Source: Leeia aquatica (lineage in GTDB: Bacteria; Pseudomonadota; Gammaproteobacteria; Burkholderiales; Leeiaceae). From it: a DNA stretch of 64,000 bases. The notes beneath the pieces are model-generated. The model was given only the letters and a program-made list of their open reading frames with translations, searched no databases and was not told the DNA's origin. Made by a program: the position numbers and the translations under genes. The DNA lies in contig NZ_JABAIM010000003.1 of NCBI RefSeq assembly GCF_012641365.1, positions 310,001 through 374,000 on the forward strand, given 5' to 3'. Position 1 is the first letter of the stretch, and each line of letters starts with the position of its first letter. Below, in pieces: positions 52,705 through 62,286 of this stretch.

Positions 52705-54042
52705 TCATGCCGCTTCGTGGGTCACCACCTCACCACGCAAGGTGTTAGGGTTGACCGCCGTGATGCGGATATCGACAAACTGGTTGATCAGGCGCGGGTT
52801 GCCGGGGAAGTTCACCGTGCGGTTGTTCTCGGTGCGGCCAAACAGCTCGCTGTCGCTCTTGCGGCTCACCCCCTCCACCAGCACCTTCTGCACGGTGCCC
52901 AGCATGCTTTCACTGATCGCACGCGCCTGCTCGTTGATGCGGGCCTGCAGGCGCGCCAGCCGCGCCAGCTTGACCTCTTGCGGGGTATCGTCGGTCAGGT
53001 CTGCCGCAGGCGTGCCGGGGCGCGGGCTGTACACGAAGGAGAAGCTCTGGTCGAACCCCATCTCTTCGATCAGCTGCATGGTCTTCTCGAAGTCCGCCTC
53101 GGTTTCTCCGGGGAAGCCCACGATGAAATCGGATGACAGGCTGAGGTCCGGCCGCGCCGCTTTCAGCTTGCGTACCAGCGATTTGTACTCCAGCGCGGTG
53201 TAGCCCCGCTTCATGTTCATCAGCACCCGGTCCGAACCCGCCTGTACCGGCAGATGGAAGAACGAGGCCACTTTGGGCAGACGGGCAAAGCAGTCGATCA
53301 ACCGTGGCGTCACTTCCTTCGGGTGGCTGGTGACAAAGCGGATGCGCTCAATGCCGGGGATTTCGTGCACATACTCCAGCAGCAAAGCAAAATCAGCAAT
53401 CTCGCCATCGCTCATCAGCCCGCGATAGGCGTTGACGTTCTGCCCGAGCAGGGTCACTTCCTTCACCCCTTGCACCGCCAGACCGGCAACTTCGGTCAGC
53501 ACATCATCAAACGGGCGCGACACTTCTTCGCCACGGGTGTACGGCACCACACAGAAGCTGCAGTACTTGCTGCAGCCCTCCATGATCGACACCATGGCCG
53601 TCGCGCCCTGCACCTTGGCCGGTGGCAGGCTGTCGAACTTCTCGATCTCGGGGAAGCTGATGTCCACCTGCGCTTCACCGCTCTGTCGCCGCGCCGCCAT
53701 CATTTCCGGCAAGCGGTGCAGGGTTTGCGGGCCGAACACCACGTCGACAAACGGCGCACGCTTGACGATGGCCTCGCCTTCCTGCGAGGCCACACAGCCG
53801 CCGACGCCAATGATCAGGCCCGGGTTCTGCTGCTTGAGGTGGCGCACCCGCCCCAGATCGGAGAACACCTTTTCCTGCGCCTTTTCCCGCACCGAACAGG
53901 TGTTGAACAGGATCACATCGGCTTCGTCCGGATTGTCGGTGGTCGACAAGCCCTCGCTGATGTTCAGCAGATCGGCCATCTTGTCCGAGTCATACTCGTT
54001 CATCTGACAGCCAAAGGTCTTGATATACAGTTTCTTGCTCAT
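52705..54042 (-). CDS. miaB: tRNA-2-methylthio-N6-dimethylallyladenosine synthase
   Basis: 445 residues from ATG 54042 ([19 protein letters not shown]). The N-terminal MTTase domain has the three cluster Cys ([21 protein letters not shown]). The radical-SAM motif is [16 protein letters not shown], followed by [11 protein letters not shown] and a C-terminal TRAM domain. It methylthiolates i6A37 in tRNAs. First gene of the operon that ends with lnt. Confidence 0.96.
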   Translation of the reverse strand: MSKKLYIKTFGCQMNEYDSDKMADLLNISEGLSTTDNPDEADVILFNTCSVREKAQEKVFSDLGRVRHLKQQNPGLIIGVGGCVASQEGEAIVKRAPFVDVVFGPQTLHRLPEMMAARRQSGEAQVDISFPEIEKFDSLPPAKVQGATAMVSIMEGCSKYCSFCVVPYTRGEEVSRPFDDVLTEVAGLAVQGVKEVTLLGQNVNAYRGLMSDGEIADFALLLEYVHEIPGIERIRFVTSHPKEVTPRLIDCFARLPKVASFFHLPVQAGSDRVLMNMKRGYTALEYKSLVRKLKAARPDLSLSSDFIVGFPGETEADFEKTMQLIEEMGFDQSFSFVYSPRPGTPAADLTDDTPQEVKLARLARLQARINEQARAISESMLGTVQKVLVEGVSRKSDSELFGRTENNRTVNFPGNPRLINQFVDIRITAVNPNTLRGEVVTHEAA

Positions 54043-54127
54043 GCTGCGGACCCTACCCACCAAGGGCGGGCAAATACTTGATTAAATGGGGCGATTTTAT
54101 CACAAAGCCCCAAGGCGCGCCGTCCGT

Positions 54128-55459
54128 TCACCCCGCGCGTCGCCCCAATACAGCAAACCACAGCGTCGCCAGCACCCCGGCCAGCACCGAGGCCAGCAGA
54201 ATGGCGCCCTTGGCCTGCTCCAGTTGCTCAGGCAGCGGATAGGCCAGGCTGGCGATGAAGATCGACATGGTAAAGCCCATCCCCGCCAGCAAGCCAACAC
54301 CAAACAGGTCACGCCAGCGTGCACCTTCGGGCAGCCGCGCCAAACGGAGCAGCCGCGCCAGCCCGCACAGTAGCAGGATGCCCAAGGGCTTGCCCAGCAC
54401 CAGCCCGGCGACAATGCCGAGTGCTAGCGGTTGCTGCAGGGTGGTCAGCAGGCTGGCATCCAGATGGATGCCAGCATTGGCGAAGGCAAACAGCGGCATG
54501 ATCAGAAACGCGACCACGCCGTGCAAGCCATGCTCCAGCCGTTGCAGTGGGGCCTGGATAGCTTCGCAGCCCGCCTCCAGTCCATGCACGATGTTTTGTG
54601 CTTCCTGATCGGTGAGCAACAGCGACAGGCGGTTGGGGTCACGCTGTGCCAGATCGTTCAGCAGGCGCTGTGCATCCTTGAGAAACAGCCCCGGCGCCAC
54701 CTGCGGGCGGGCCGGAATGGCAAACGCCAGCAACACGCCTGCCACCGTGGCGTGCACCCCGGATTGCAGCACCAGATACCACAGGGCCACCCCCGGCAAC
54801 AGGTAAAACCACAGGCTGCGCACCCCCAGCCGGTTGCCCAGCAGCAGCACCACCCACACCCCACCTGCAGCCAGCAGCATGTCCCACTGCAAGGCACCGC
54901 TGTAGAACAGCGCGATGACCAGCACCGCACCCAGGTCATCGGCAATCGCCAGTGCCGCCAGAAACACCCGCAGTGATGGCGGCACCCGGTTGCCCAGCAA
55001 GGTCAGCACCCCCAGCGCAAAGGCAATGTCGGTGGCCATCGGCACCCCCCAGCCGTTGGCAGCCGGCGGGTGCGGGTTGAAATACAGATAGAGGGCCGCG
55101 GGGACCAGCATGCCACCAATGGCCCCCACCACCGGCAGCGCCGCTTGCCGCAGGCTGGCCAGTTCGCCCACTAGCAACTCTCGCTTGATCTCCAGCCCGA
55201 CCAGCAGGAAAAACACCGCCATCAGGCCATCATTGATCCAGGCATGCAGCGGCAACTGCAAGCCAAGCCCGGCCAGACTCAACCCGGCCGGCAGCTCCCA
55301 CAAGGCATGGTAAGCATGCTCCCCACCCAGGTTCACCCACAGCAAGGCGGCGGCTGTCGCCAGCAACAGAACAATACCACTGGCGGCAGACAGCGCCGTG
55401 AAGCGTTCGATCGGGGCCACGATGAATCGCAGAATGGTGTGTCGTGTGTCAACCGTCAT
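54128..55459 (-). CDS. nhaA: Na+/H+ antiporter NhaA
   Basis: 443 residues from ATG 55459, with AAGGAG 6 nt upstream. About 12 TM helices. NhaA marks: NDGLMAVFFLLVGLEIKREL, GWGVPMATDIAFALGVL (with the transport Asp) and AIADDLGAVLVIALFY (the essential Asp pair). It exchanges Na+ for protons at alkaline pH. Monocistronic and divergent from a chemoreceptor. Confidence 0.95.
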   Translation of the reverse strand: MTVDTRHTILRFIVAPIERFTALSAASGIVLLLATAAALLWVNLGGEHAYHALWELPAGLSLAGLGLQLPLHAWINDGLMAVFFLLVGLEIKRELLVGELASLRQAALPVVGAIGGMLVPAALYLYFNPHPPAANGWGVPMATDIAFALGVLTLLGNRVPPSLRVFLAALAIADDLGAVLVIALFYSGALQWDMLLAAGGVWVVLLLGNRLGVRSLWFYLLPGVALWYLVLQSGVHATVAGVLLAFAIPARPQVAPGLFLKDAQRLLNDLAQRDPNRLSLLLTDQEAQNIVHGLEAGCEAIQAPLQRLEHGLHGVVAFLIMPLFAFANAGIHLDASLLTTLQQPLALGIVAGLVLGKPLGILLLCGLARLLRLARLPEGARWRDLFGVGLLAGMGFTMSIFIASLAYPLPEQLEQAKGAILLASVLAGVLATLWFAVLGRRAG

Positions 55460-55597
55460 CACGGCTCCTTTAAATTTCGGGGAGTAGCTTGCCCGTTTCG
55501 GCCGCAAACTGTGGCCAGCATTGCATTTCCCTGATCATGGACTAGGTTGAAAAGAAAGTGGTTCCATCTGACTGAATCCCTGTCCGGAGGGTGCAGC

Positions 55598-57229
55598 ATG
55601 CTCAAACGTCATATCGCTTCCCGATTGTACTTGCTGGGAGGCTGTCTATTGCTGTTGATTGTACTCACCGGATTGGTCAGCCTCTATAACATGCGCGCCA
55701 TCAATCAGGATTTTGCCAGCACCTACAATGACCGGGTGGTTCCACTCAAGCAGCTGAAAGTGGTGGCCGACATGTATGCGGTCAACATCGTTGATACCAC
55801 GCACAAGCTGCGCAATGGCAACCTGAATGCCACGGCAGCCCAGCAAAGCATCGAAACCGCCCGGGCAACCATCGCCAAGGAATGGCAGGCCTATCGCAGC
55901 ACCTATCTGACGCCAGACGAAGCACGTCTGGCCGGTGAGGCGGACACCCTGATGAAACAGGCGGATACCTCAATCAGCCAGCTGCTGGGCCTCATTCGGC
56001 AGAATAATGCAGAGGCTGTGGCTCAATATGCCGCAAAGAACATGTACCCAGTCATCGACCCGGTATCTGGCAAAATCTCTGAACTGATAGACCTGCAGTT
56101 ACGCGAAGCTCAGCGACTCTATCAGGACGGCGAGCAGCAATACCAACGCACCCTCACCATCAGCATCGGACTGCTGCTGGCAGCGATTGCCATCAGCCTG
56201 TTGCTGAGCCGCTGGATCGCCCGCAGCATTGTTGTGCCGCTGAGAACCGCCGTGCATTATGCGCAGACCATCGCACAAGGTGATCTGAGTGCCTTGCCCC
56301 CTGCCGCTGGCCAGGATGAAACCGGCCTGTTGCTGACCTCGCTGGGGGTGATGCGGCAACAGCTTCATGCTCTGGTAGAACAGATCAGTAGCTTGGCCAG
56401 ACAATTGAACGACCAATCCCGACATATGGGCGAATCGGTCAATCATGCCGTCTCGGCTACCGATACCCTGGACGAAGCCACCAGCTCGATTGCGGCAGCG
56501 GTTGAGCAGTCCGCCACCAGCATAGCCGTGATCAAGGACAACGCGACACATGCCCGTGAAGGGGTTCAAGCTACCGATAGCGCCGCCCGGCACGCCCTGA
56601 CCCGGATCGGGGACATGCATCTGGAGCTGGAGCGCTTGAGCCACTCCATCCAGGACTCTGCACAACAGGTACATACCTTGGCCGAGAGCAGTACTGAAAT
56701 CAATGGCATGGTCAAGGTGATTGCGTCCATCGCCGAGCAAACCAACCTGCTGGCGCTGAATGCCTCCATTGAGGCTGCGCGTGCAGGCGAAATGGGGCGA
56801 GGCTTTGCGGTGGTTGCGGACGAGGTTCGCAAACTGGCTGAGCATACCTCCACTGCCACCAGTGACATTACCCAAGTGGTCTCTCGCATTACGCAGCAGA
56901 CAGGGCAGACCGTGGAACGCATGCAAAACAATGTTCGTCAGGTCAAGGCCACCATGGAAACTGCCACCACCACTCGAGAGCAGTTGAATGCGATTGGCAG
57001 CCATGTGCAGGCGGCCTTGAGTTCAGTGTCAGAAATCACCATCGCACTGCAAGAGCAAGTCCAGGCCAATCATCTGGTGGCACAGGATACCGAGCGGGTC
57101 GCTGACATGAGCAGCACCAACCATTCCACCCTGCTGCAAGCCAGCGCCACCAGCCACGCCCTTGAGCAACAAAGCACCGCCTTGCTGCAGGCGGTTCAAC
57201 GATTCCAACTCAGCCGTACTGAATCGTGA
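55598..57229 (+). CDS. Methyl-accepting chemotaxis protein with 4HB_MCP sensor
   Basis: 543 residues from ATG 55598, with GGAGGG upstream. TM1 ([21 protein letters not shown]), a four-helix-bundle periplasmic sensor (about 35-185) with the [22 protein letters not shown] helix split over its first half, and TM2 ([16 protein letters not shown]). A HAMP segment follows, and the signalling tip [38 protein letters not shown]. The ligand is unknown; 4HB sensors of this type bind small organic acids or amines. Confidence 0.93.
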   Translation: MLKRHIASRLYLLGGCLLLLIVLTGLVSLYNMRAINQDFASTYNDRVVPLKQLKVVADMYAVNIVDTTHKLRNGNLNATAAQQSIETARATIAKEWQAYRSTYLTPDEARLAGEADTLMKQADTSISQLLGLIRQNNAEAVAQYAAKNMYPVIDPVSGKISELIDLQLREAQRLYQDGEQQYQRTLTISIGLLLAAIAISLLLSRWIARSIVVPLRTAVHYAQTIAQGDLSALPPAAGQDETGLLLTSLGVMRQQLHALVEQISSLARQLNDQSRHMGESVNHAVSATDTLDEATSSIAAAVEQSATSIAVIKDNATHAREGVQATDSAARHALTRIGDMHLELERLSHSIQDSAQQVHTLAESSTEINGMVKVIASIAEQTNLLALNASIEAARAGEMGRGFAVVADEVRKLAEHTSTATSDITQVVSRITQQTGQTVERMQNNVRQVKATMETATTTREQLNAIGSHVQAALSSVSEITIALQEQVQANHLVAQDTERVADMSSTNHSTLLQASATSHALEQQSTALLQAVQRFQLSRTES

Positions 57230-57235
57230 ATAAGG

Positions 57236-58726
57236 TTACAAACCTCGCCGGTACTGGATGGCTTCCGCCACATCGGTGACCTGCAAAGCATCCCGCCCGG
57301 CCAGGTCGGCCACGGTGCGGGCTACCCGCAGAATGCGATGGTAGGCACGGGCCGACAGGTTCAGTCGCTGGCTGGCCTGGGTCAGCATGTTCTGTGCAGT
57401 CGGGTCCAGTACGCAGAACTGTTCCAGCTCACGGCTACCGAGGCGGGCGTTGGGCATGCCTTGTCGTTGCTGCTGCCGAGCATGCGCCTGCGCCACCCGC
57501 TGCTGCACCGCCTCGCTGGATTCGCCATCCGGCATGGCTGCCAGTTGCTCTGGCGGCACACTGGGCACTTCCAGCGTCAGGTCAATGCGGTCAAGCAGCG
57601 GGCCGGACAAGCGCCCGCGATAGCGTTGCACCTGATCCGGCGTGCAGCGGCAGCGCCCAGACGGATGACCATGGTAACCACAGGGGCAAGGGTTCATGGC
57701 GGCCACCAGCTGAAAACGCGCCGGGAAATCGGCTTGCTGCGCCGCACGTGAAATGGTGATGCGCCCGGCCTCCAGCGGCTCGCGCAAGACCTCCAGTACC
57801 TTGCGGTCAAACTCGGGCAACTCGTCCAGAAACAGGATGCCGTGATGGGCCAGGCTGACCTCACCGGGGCGCGGTGAACTGCCACCACCCACCAGCGCCA
57901 CACTACTGGCACTGTGATGCGGGTCGCGGTAGGGCCGCTGCCCCCAGTGCCGGGCTTGCCAGCCGCCGGAGCCCAGCGACTGCACCATGGCGGCTTCCAG
58001 CGCTTCCTGCTCGCTCATCGGTGGCAACAGGCCGGGCAGCCGTTGTGCCAACATGGACTTCCCGGTTCCCGGCGGACCAAACAGCAGCAAGGAGTGCTGT
58101 CCTGCCGCCGCCACTTCCAGCGCCCGCTTGGCCTGGGCCTGGCCTTTGATGTCGCGCAGGTCCGGATAGTGTCGCGCGACACCTTGCGCTTGCCCCTGCC
58201 AGCCCGGCAACCGCTCACGGCCATTCAGGTGCGCGCACACTGCCAGCAGCGTGTCGGCGGGCAGAATCTGTGCTTCGCGTACCAGCGCGGCCTCATCGGC
58301 GTTGTCGCGCGGCAGGATGAATTGCCGTCCGGCCGTCTGGGTGGCCAGTGCCATGGCCAGCGCGCCTCGAATCGGGCGGAGCTGACCGGTCAGGGCCAGC
58401 TCACCGGCAAACTCGTAGTGCTCCACCCCATCGGCCTGCAGCTGGCCACTGGCCAGCAGGATGCCGAGCGCAATCGGCAGGTCGAAACGGCCCGATTCTT
58501 TGGGCAAGTCTGCCGGCGCCAGATTAACGGTAATGCGACGCGCTGGCAGTTCAAAGCCAGCAGTCTGCAGCGCAGCCCGCACCCGGTCGCGGCTTTCCTT
58601 GACCTCGGCTTCCGGCAAACCCACCAGGGTAAATGAGGGCAAGCCATTGGCCAGATGCACTTCCACCGTCACCAGCGGGGCGTGCAAGCCCGCCAGCGCC
58701 CGGCTGTACAGCACCGCCAGCGCCAT
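57236..58726 (-). CDS. comM: YifB/ComM-type Mg-chelatase-like AAA+ ATPase
   Basis: 496 residues. An N-terminal Lon-like domain (about 1-170), Walker A FGPPGTGKSMLAQRL, Walker B GILFLDELPEF and the NPCPCGYHG zinc-like motif are visible, with a C-terminal AAA lid domain. ComM is a branch-migration helicase that helps natural transformation. No other competence gene is here. Start overlaps the rsmI stop by 1 nt. Confidence 0.92.
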   Translation of the reverse strand: MALAVLYSRALAGLHAPLVTVEVHLANGLPSFTLVGLPEAEVKESRDRVRAALQTAGFELPARRITVNLAPADLPKESGRFDLPIALGILLASGQLQADGVEHYEFAGELALTGQLRPIRGALAMALATQTAGRQFILPRDNADEAALVREAQILPADTLLAVCAHLNGRERLPGWQGQAQGVARHYPDLRDIKGQAQAKRALEVAAAGQHSLLLFGPPGTGKSMLAQRLPGLLPPMSEQEALEAAMVQSLGSGGWQARHWGQRPYRDPHHSASSVALVGGGSSPRPGEVSLAHHGILFLDELPEFDRKVLEVLREPLEAGRITISRAAQQADFPARFQLVAAMNPCPCGYHGHPSGRCRCTPDQVQRYRGRLSGPLLDRIDLTLEVPSVPPEQLAAMPDGESSEAVQQRVAQAHARQQQRQGMPNARLGSRELEQFCVLDPTAQNMLTQASQRLNLSARAYHRILRVARTVADLAGRDALQVTDVAEAIQYRRGL

Positions 58727-59592
58727 TAGTCCTCCTGTGCCTTGAGTTCCAGCGCGCGGCTGTACAGCAGGTTACGCGGCGCACCGCTAATGCGGGTGGC
58801 CAGTGCCACTGCCTGCTTGACCGGCAGCTCGGCCAGCAGAATCTGTAACACCCGCTCCTGCTCCTCTTCCAGCCCCTCACTGACCCGCTCCGGCGCACCA
58901 TCCAGCACGATGACAAACTCGCCGCGCTGCTGGTTGGGGTCCGCCTGCATCCAGGGCAGCAGCTCGCCGAGCGTGCCACGGCGGATGGTTTCAAACGTCT
59001 TGGTCAATTCGCGGCACACCACCACTTCCCGCGCCGCACCCAGCCCGGTCAGCAGGTCCTGCATGCAATCCAGGATACGGTGTGGTGCCTCGTACAGCAC
59101 CAGTAGCTCGGTGGCATCGCTGAGCGCCCGGATCGCTTCCAGCCGGGCGTTGTGTTTGGGCGGCAGAAAGCCGATAAAGCGGAAGGCGGTACGCTCAAAG
59201 CCGCTGGCCGAGAGGGCGGTCACGACGGCGGAGGGTCCCGGCAGGGGTTCAACCCGAACCCCGGCCTGATGCATGGCAGCCACCACCCGCGCGCCGGGGT
59301 CGGAAATACCCGGCGTGCCGGCATCCGATACCAGCGCCACATCTTCACCGGCTTGCAGATGCTGCAACAGCTTTTCCGCTGCCGCACGCTCGTTGTGCTC
59401 ATGCACCGCCAGCATACGGGGCTGGGCACCGATATGGCGCATCAAACCGCTGCTCACCCGGGTATCCTCGGCGGCCAGCAAGGTCACCCGGCTCAGCACA
59501 TCACGCGCGCGAACGGTCAGGTCTTGCAAATTTCCAATCGGGGTAGCGACCACATATAATGTGCCGACTGTTCTGTTATCAGGTTGCGCCAT
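58726..59592 (-). CDS. rsmI: 16S rRNA (cytidine-1402-2'-O)-methyltransferase
   Basis: 288 residues. The tetrapyrrole-methylase fold shows LYVVATPIGNLQDLT, LLAAEDTRVS, VALVSDAGTPGISDPG and PLPGPSAVVTALSASG, the RsmI signatures. It 2'-O-methylates C1402 of 16S rRNA. Its ATG (59592-59590) overlaps the ATG of the divergent lpoA gene in a CATG palindrome; AGAAAGG serves as ribosome site. Confidence 0.95.
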   Translation of the reverse strand: MAQPDNRTVGTLYVVATPIGNLQDLTVRARDVLSRVTLLAAEDTRVSSGLMRHIGAQPRMLAVHEHNERAAAEKLLQHLQAGEDVALVSDAGTPGISDPGARVVAAMHQAGVRVEPLPGPSAVVTALSASGFERTAFRFIGFLPPKHNARLEAIRALSDATELLVLYEAPHRILDCMQDLLTGLGAAREVVVCRELTKTFETIRRGTLGELLPWMQADPNQQRGEFVIVLDGAPERVSEGLEEEQERVLQILLAELPVKQAVALATRISGAPRNLLYSRALELKAQED

Positions 59593-60673
59593 GCGCCTTT
59601 CTGCCTTGTTTCGTGTTGCTGTCGCCTTACTATACGGCCTCGGCCTGTCCCTCGCCAGTCAGGCCGAGGAGAATCCGGCCAGTGCGCCAGCGGCCACCCC
59701 GCAGACGCCACACATCGCCTTGCTGCTGCCCTTGCAGTCCAAGGCGCTGGGGCCGTCAGCCGACGCCATCAAATCCGGCTTCATGGCAGGCTTCGAGCGC
59801 GCCAGCAGCAACGCGCTGCCGTATGTGGTGTACCCGATGGCGGACGAAGGTGCCGAGGTGGTGGATACCTACCAGCTCGCCGTACGTAGTGGCGCCCGCG
59901 TGGTGGTAGGCCCCTTGACCATCCCTGCCTTGAAAACACTGGTGGATCGTCAGGCCATCAGCGTCCCGACCTTGGGCTTGAACACCCTGAGCAGCGAGCA
60001 GCCCGCTCCGGAAAAACTGTATCTGCTCAACCTGTCTGGGGCCGCTGAAGCCCGTCTGGTCGCACGCAAAGCCTGGCAGGCTGGCCTGAAGCGCGCCACC
60101 ACGCTGGCCCTGGATTCGGCCGTAGACCAGCGCATGCAACAGGCGTTTGTGGCGGAATGGGAGAAGCTGGGTGGCACGATGGTGAGTCAGGTCAATGTCC
60201 CCACGGTCAAGCCCAACTACCCGTCGCTCAAACCGATGCTGGCCCAGTGCCAGTGCGATGTGTTTTTCCTGGCGACCGACGCCACCCGCGCCCGTACCAT
60301 TCGCCCCTATCTGCCACCGGATGTGGCCGTGTACGCCACTTCGCAAGCCTATACCGGCCAGATCAAGTCGCCCGCCAACTTTGACCTGCGTAACCTGCGT
60401 TTCTACGATATGCCGTGGCTGTTGCAGCTGGATCATCCGGCGGTGATGATCTACAGCCGCAGTCCGGTACCGTTGTCACTGAGCAACGAACGCCTGTATG
60501 CGCTGGGCATTGATGCCTGGAGGCTGGCCGAAAAGATGCTGACCCACCAAAGCCAACAGCCATTGGAGCTGGACGGCGTGAGCGGGCGTCTGGTATTGCT
60601 GCCGGACGGCCAGTTCCAGCGCGAGCTGACCGGCGCCGAAATACAGAATGATGAAGTGCGGCTGCTGCCGTGA
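59591..60673 (+). CDS. Penicillin-binding protein activator, LpoA C-terminal-domain type
   Basis: 360 residues from ATG 59591. A signal peptide (LFRVAVALLYGLGLSLASQA) lacks a lipobox Cys, unlike E. coli LpoA. The protein is a periplasmic type I binding fold: HIALLLPLQSKALGPSADAIKSGFMAGFE split at the start, VVGPLTIPALKTLVDR and LYALGIDAWRLAEKM. It corresponds to the C-terminal domain of LpoA, without its TPR-like N-terminal half. It probably activates PBP1A-like synthases. It leads the yraN-diaA-dolP genes. Confidence 0.85.
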   Translation: MRLSALFRVAVALLYGLGLSLASQAEENPASAPAATPQTPHIALLLPLQSKALGPSADAIKSGFMAGFERASSNALPYVVYPMADEGAEVVDTYQLAVRSGARVVVGPLTIPALKTLVDRQAISVPTLGLNTLSSEQPAPEKLYLLNLSGAAEARLVARKAWQAGLKRATTLALDSAVDQRMQQAFVAEWEKLGGTMVSQVNVPTVKPNYPSLKPMLAQCQCDVFFLATDATRARTIRPYLPPDVAVYATSQAYTGQIKSPANFDLRNLRFYDMPWLLQLDHPAVMIYSRSPVPLSLSNERLYALGIDAWRLAEKMLTHQSQQPLELDGVSGRLVLLPDGQFQRELTGAEIQNDEVRLLP

Positions 60674-61005
60674 TCGACGGCGCCAAGGCCGAAGCAGAGG
60701 CTGCAAACTGGCTGCAGAAACAAGGCTTGCAGCTGCTGGCACGCAATTACCGTTGCCGCTATGGCGAGATTGACCTGATCATGCGCGATGGCCATACGCT
60801 GGTGTTTGTTGAAGTACGCGCCCGCAGCAGCAGCCGGTTTGGAGGTGCTGCCGCCAGTGTGGGCCCTCGCAAGCAGCAGAAATTATGGTTGACCGCCCAG
60901 CACTATCTGGCCAGCCAGCCTCAGACGCCGGCATGCCGCTTTGATGTACTGGCACTGGAGGGCACGCACTGGCACTGGGTGAAGGATGCCATCCACGGCC
61001 AGTGA
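60670..61005 (+). CDS. yraN: YraN family (UPF0102) protein
   Basis: 111 residues from GTG 60670, overlapping the previous stop by 4 nt (GTGA). An endonuclease-like fold: GAKAEAEAANWLQKQG, LLARNYRCRYGEIDLIMRDG and LVFVEVRAR, with the E-x-D...E-V-(K/R) metal motif pattern. Exact role unknown; a resolvase-like or DNA-uptake role has been proposed for the family. Position between lpoA and diaA is conserved with E. coli. Confidence 0.92.
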   Translation: MIDGAKAEAEAANWLQKQGLQLLARNYRCRYGEIDLIMRDGHTLVFVEVRARSSSRFGGAAASVGPRKQQKLWLTAQHYLASQPQTPACRFDVLALEGTHWHWVKDAIHGQ

Positions 61006-61064
61006 CACACCGGCCCGCCGGAACTTTTTATGCCAGACCAACCCTTACCCCTATTGCGGATGTC

Positions 61065-61658
61065 ATGGATCTGATTGCCCGTATCAACCAACACTGCGCC
61101 GACAGCGCCACGCAGATCCTGCAGCATGGCGAAGAGCTGGCGACACCGCTGGCGCTGGCGGCAGAAAAACTGGTGGAGAGCCTATTGCAGGATGGCAAGA
61201 TCCTGCTGTGTGCCGATGCGCATGGCCAGGCCTTGGCCAGCTATGCCGCCAGCCGCCTGCTGACACGCCTGCAGCAGGCGCGCCCGGGTCTGGCTGCCCT
61301 GCACCTGTCTGGGGATGCCGGCTTGCTGGCCGCCCTGCAAGCGACCGACAGCCTGGACACGGCTTTTGCCCGGCAGATTGAAGTACTGGGCCACCAACAG
61401 GACGCCCTGCTGTTGCTGTGCAGCGATCAGCCCAGCCCCGCTTTGCTGCAGGCCATTGCCGCAGCACATGAGCGCGGGCTGATGGTGATTGCACTGGTCG
61501 GCCCGGAGGGTGCTGCGCTGGCCGCACAACTGCAGGAACAGGATGTTTTGCTGGAGGTGCACTGTGCCGACCCGGCCCGGGTGCATGAACTGTATTTACT
61601 GGCGTTGCATTGCCTATGCGACGCACTGGATTGTCTGCTGCTAGGAGTGGAAGCATGA
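61065..61658 (+). CDS. diaA: SIS-domain protein, DiaA-like
   Basis: 197 residues from ATG 61065 (MDLIARINQHCADSATQILQ). SIS fold: KILLCADAHGQALASYAASRL, QDALLLLCSDQPSPALLQAIAAAHERGLMVIAL split by the second half, and LHCLCDALDCLLLG. By synteny (rsmI-lpoA-yraN-diaA-dolP) it is DiaA, which helps DnaA assemble at the origin, and not the sugar isomerase GmhA. Its stop overlaps the next start as ATGA. Confidence 0.85.
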   Translation: MDLIARINQHCADSATQILQHGEELATPLALAAEKLVESLLQDGKILLCADAHGQALASYAASRLLTRLQQARPGLAALHLSGDAGLLAALQATDSLDTAFARQIEVLGHQQDALLLLCSDQPSPALLQAIAAAHERGLMVIALVGPEGAALAAQLQEQDVLLEVHCADPARVHELYLLALHCLCDALDCLLLGVEA

Positions 61659-62245
61659 AACATACGTTTTCCCGTCGTACCTTGGCCAGCCTGCTGCTGG
61701 TCACGGCATTGGTGCCGATGTTGAGCGGCTGCCCGGTGGTGGTAGGCGCTGGCGTGGTATTGGGGGCATCGTCTGCGGATGATCGCCGCACCACGGCCAC
61801 CCAGCTGGAAGATCAGGGCATCGAATTGAAGGCCGAAAACCGGATCGGCGAGAAGTTCAGTGGCAGCAATGTGCATATCAACGTGGTCAGCTTCAACCGG
61901 CAAGCGCTGGTGACCGGCGAAGTGCCGGATGCCAAGACCAAGCAGGACATCGAACGCATTGTCAAAACGGTGCCGAATGTGCGGACCGTATTCAATGAGA
62001 TGGTGGTGGGCCCGACCAGCAGCCTGGGCAGCCGCAGCAATGATGGTTTCATCACCTCCAAGGTGAAAGCGCGTCTGCTGGACTCCGGCAAGGTCAACAG
62101 CAATCACGTCAAAGTGTTTACCGAAGATGGCGTTGTGTTCCTGATGGGACTGGTCAAGCGACAGGAAGAGGCGGACTCCGTGGAAGTGGCACGCACCACC
62201 TCCGGCGTGAAACGCGTGGTGACTATTTTTGAACATATGGATTGA
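61655..62245 (+). CDS. dolP: BON-domain outer-membrane lipoprotein DolP (YraP)
   Basis: 196 residues from ATG 61655. Lipoprotein signal with lipobox LSGC (Cys about 26). Two BON domains follow (about 50-115, NVHINVVSFNRQALVTGEV, and 125-195, NHVKVFTEDGVVFLMGLV). DolP maintains outer-membrane integrity and supports BamA and septal amidase activation. Last in the cluster, followed by a hairpin. Confidence 0.93.
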   Translation: MKHTFSRRTLASLLLVTALVPMLSGCPVVVGAGVVLGASSADDRRTTATQLEDQGIELKAENRIGEKFSGSNVHINVVSFNRQALVTGEVPDAKTKQDIERIVKTVPNVRTVFNEMVVGPTSSLGSRSNDGFITSKVKARLLDSGKVNSNHVKVFTEDGVVFLMGLVKRQEEADSVEVARTTSGVKRVVTIFEHMD

Positions 62246-62254
62246 GTGTGACCA

Positions 62255-62273
62255 GGGCACCCGGGAGGTGCCC
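62255..62273. terminator. Hairpin between dolP and the PP2C-fusion gene
   Basis: GGGCACC/GGTGCCC with CGGGA loop in the 41-nt convergent gap; no T-run. Confidence 0.5.
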
Positions 62274-62286
62274 CTCCAGATGACCG

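Noticed and set aside
59560-59600. Lipobox LLSGC upstream of the LpoA-like start
   Set aside because: It lies in frame but before the chosen ATG, without a preceding signal peptide; the real signal peptide follows the ATG and has no Cys.
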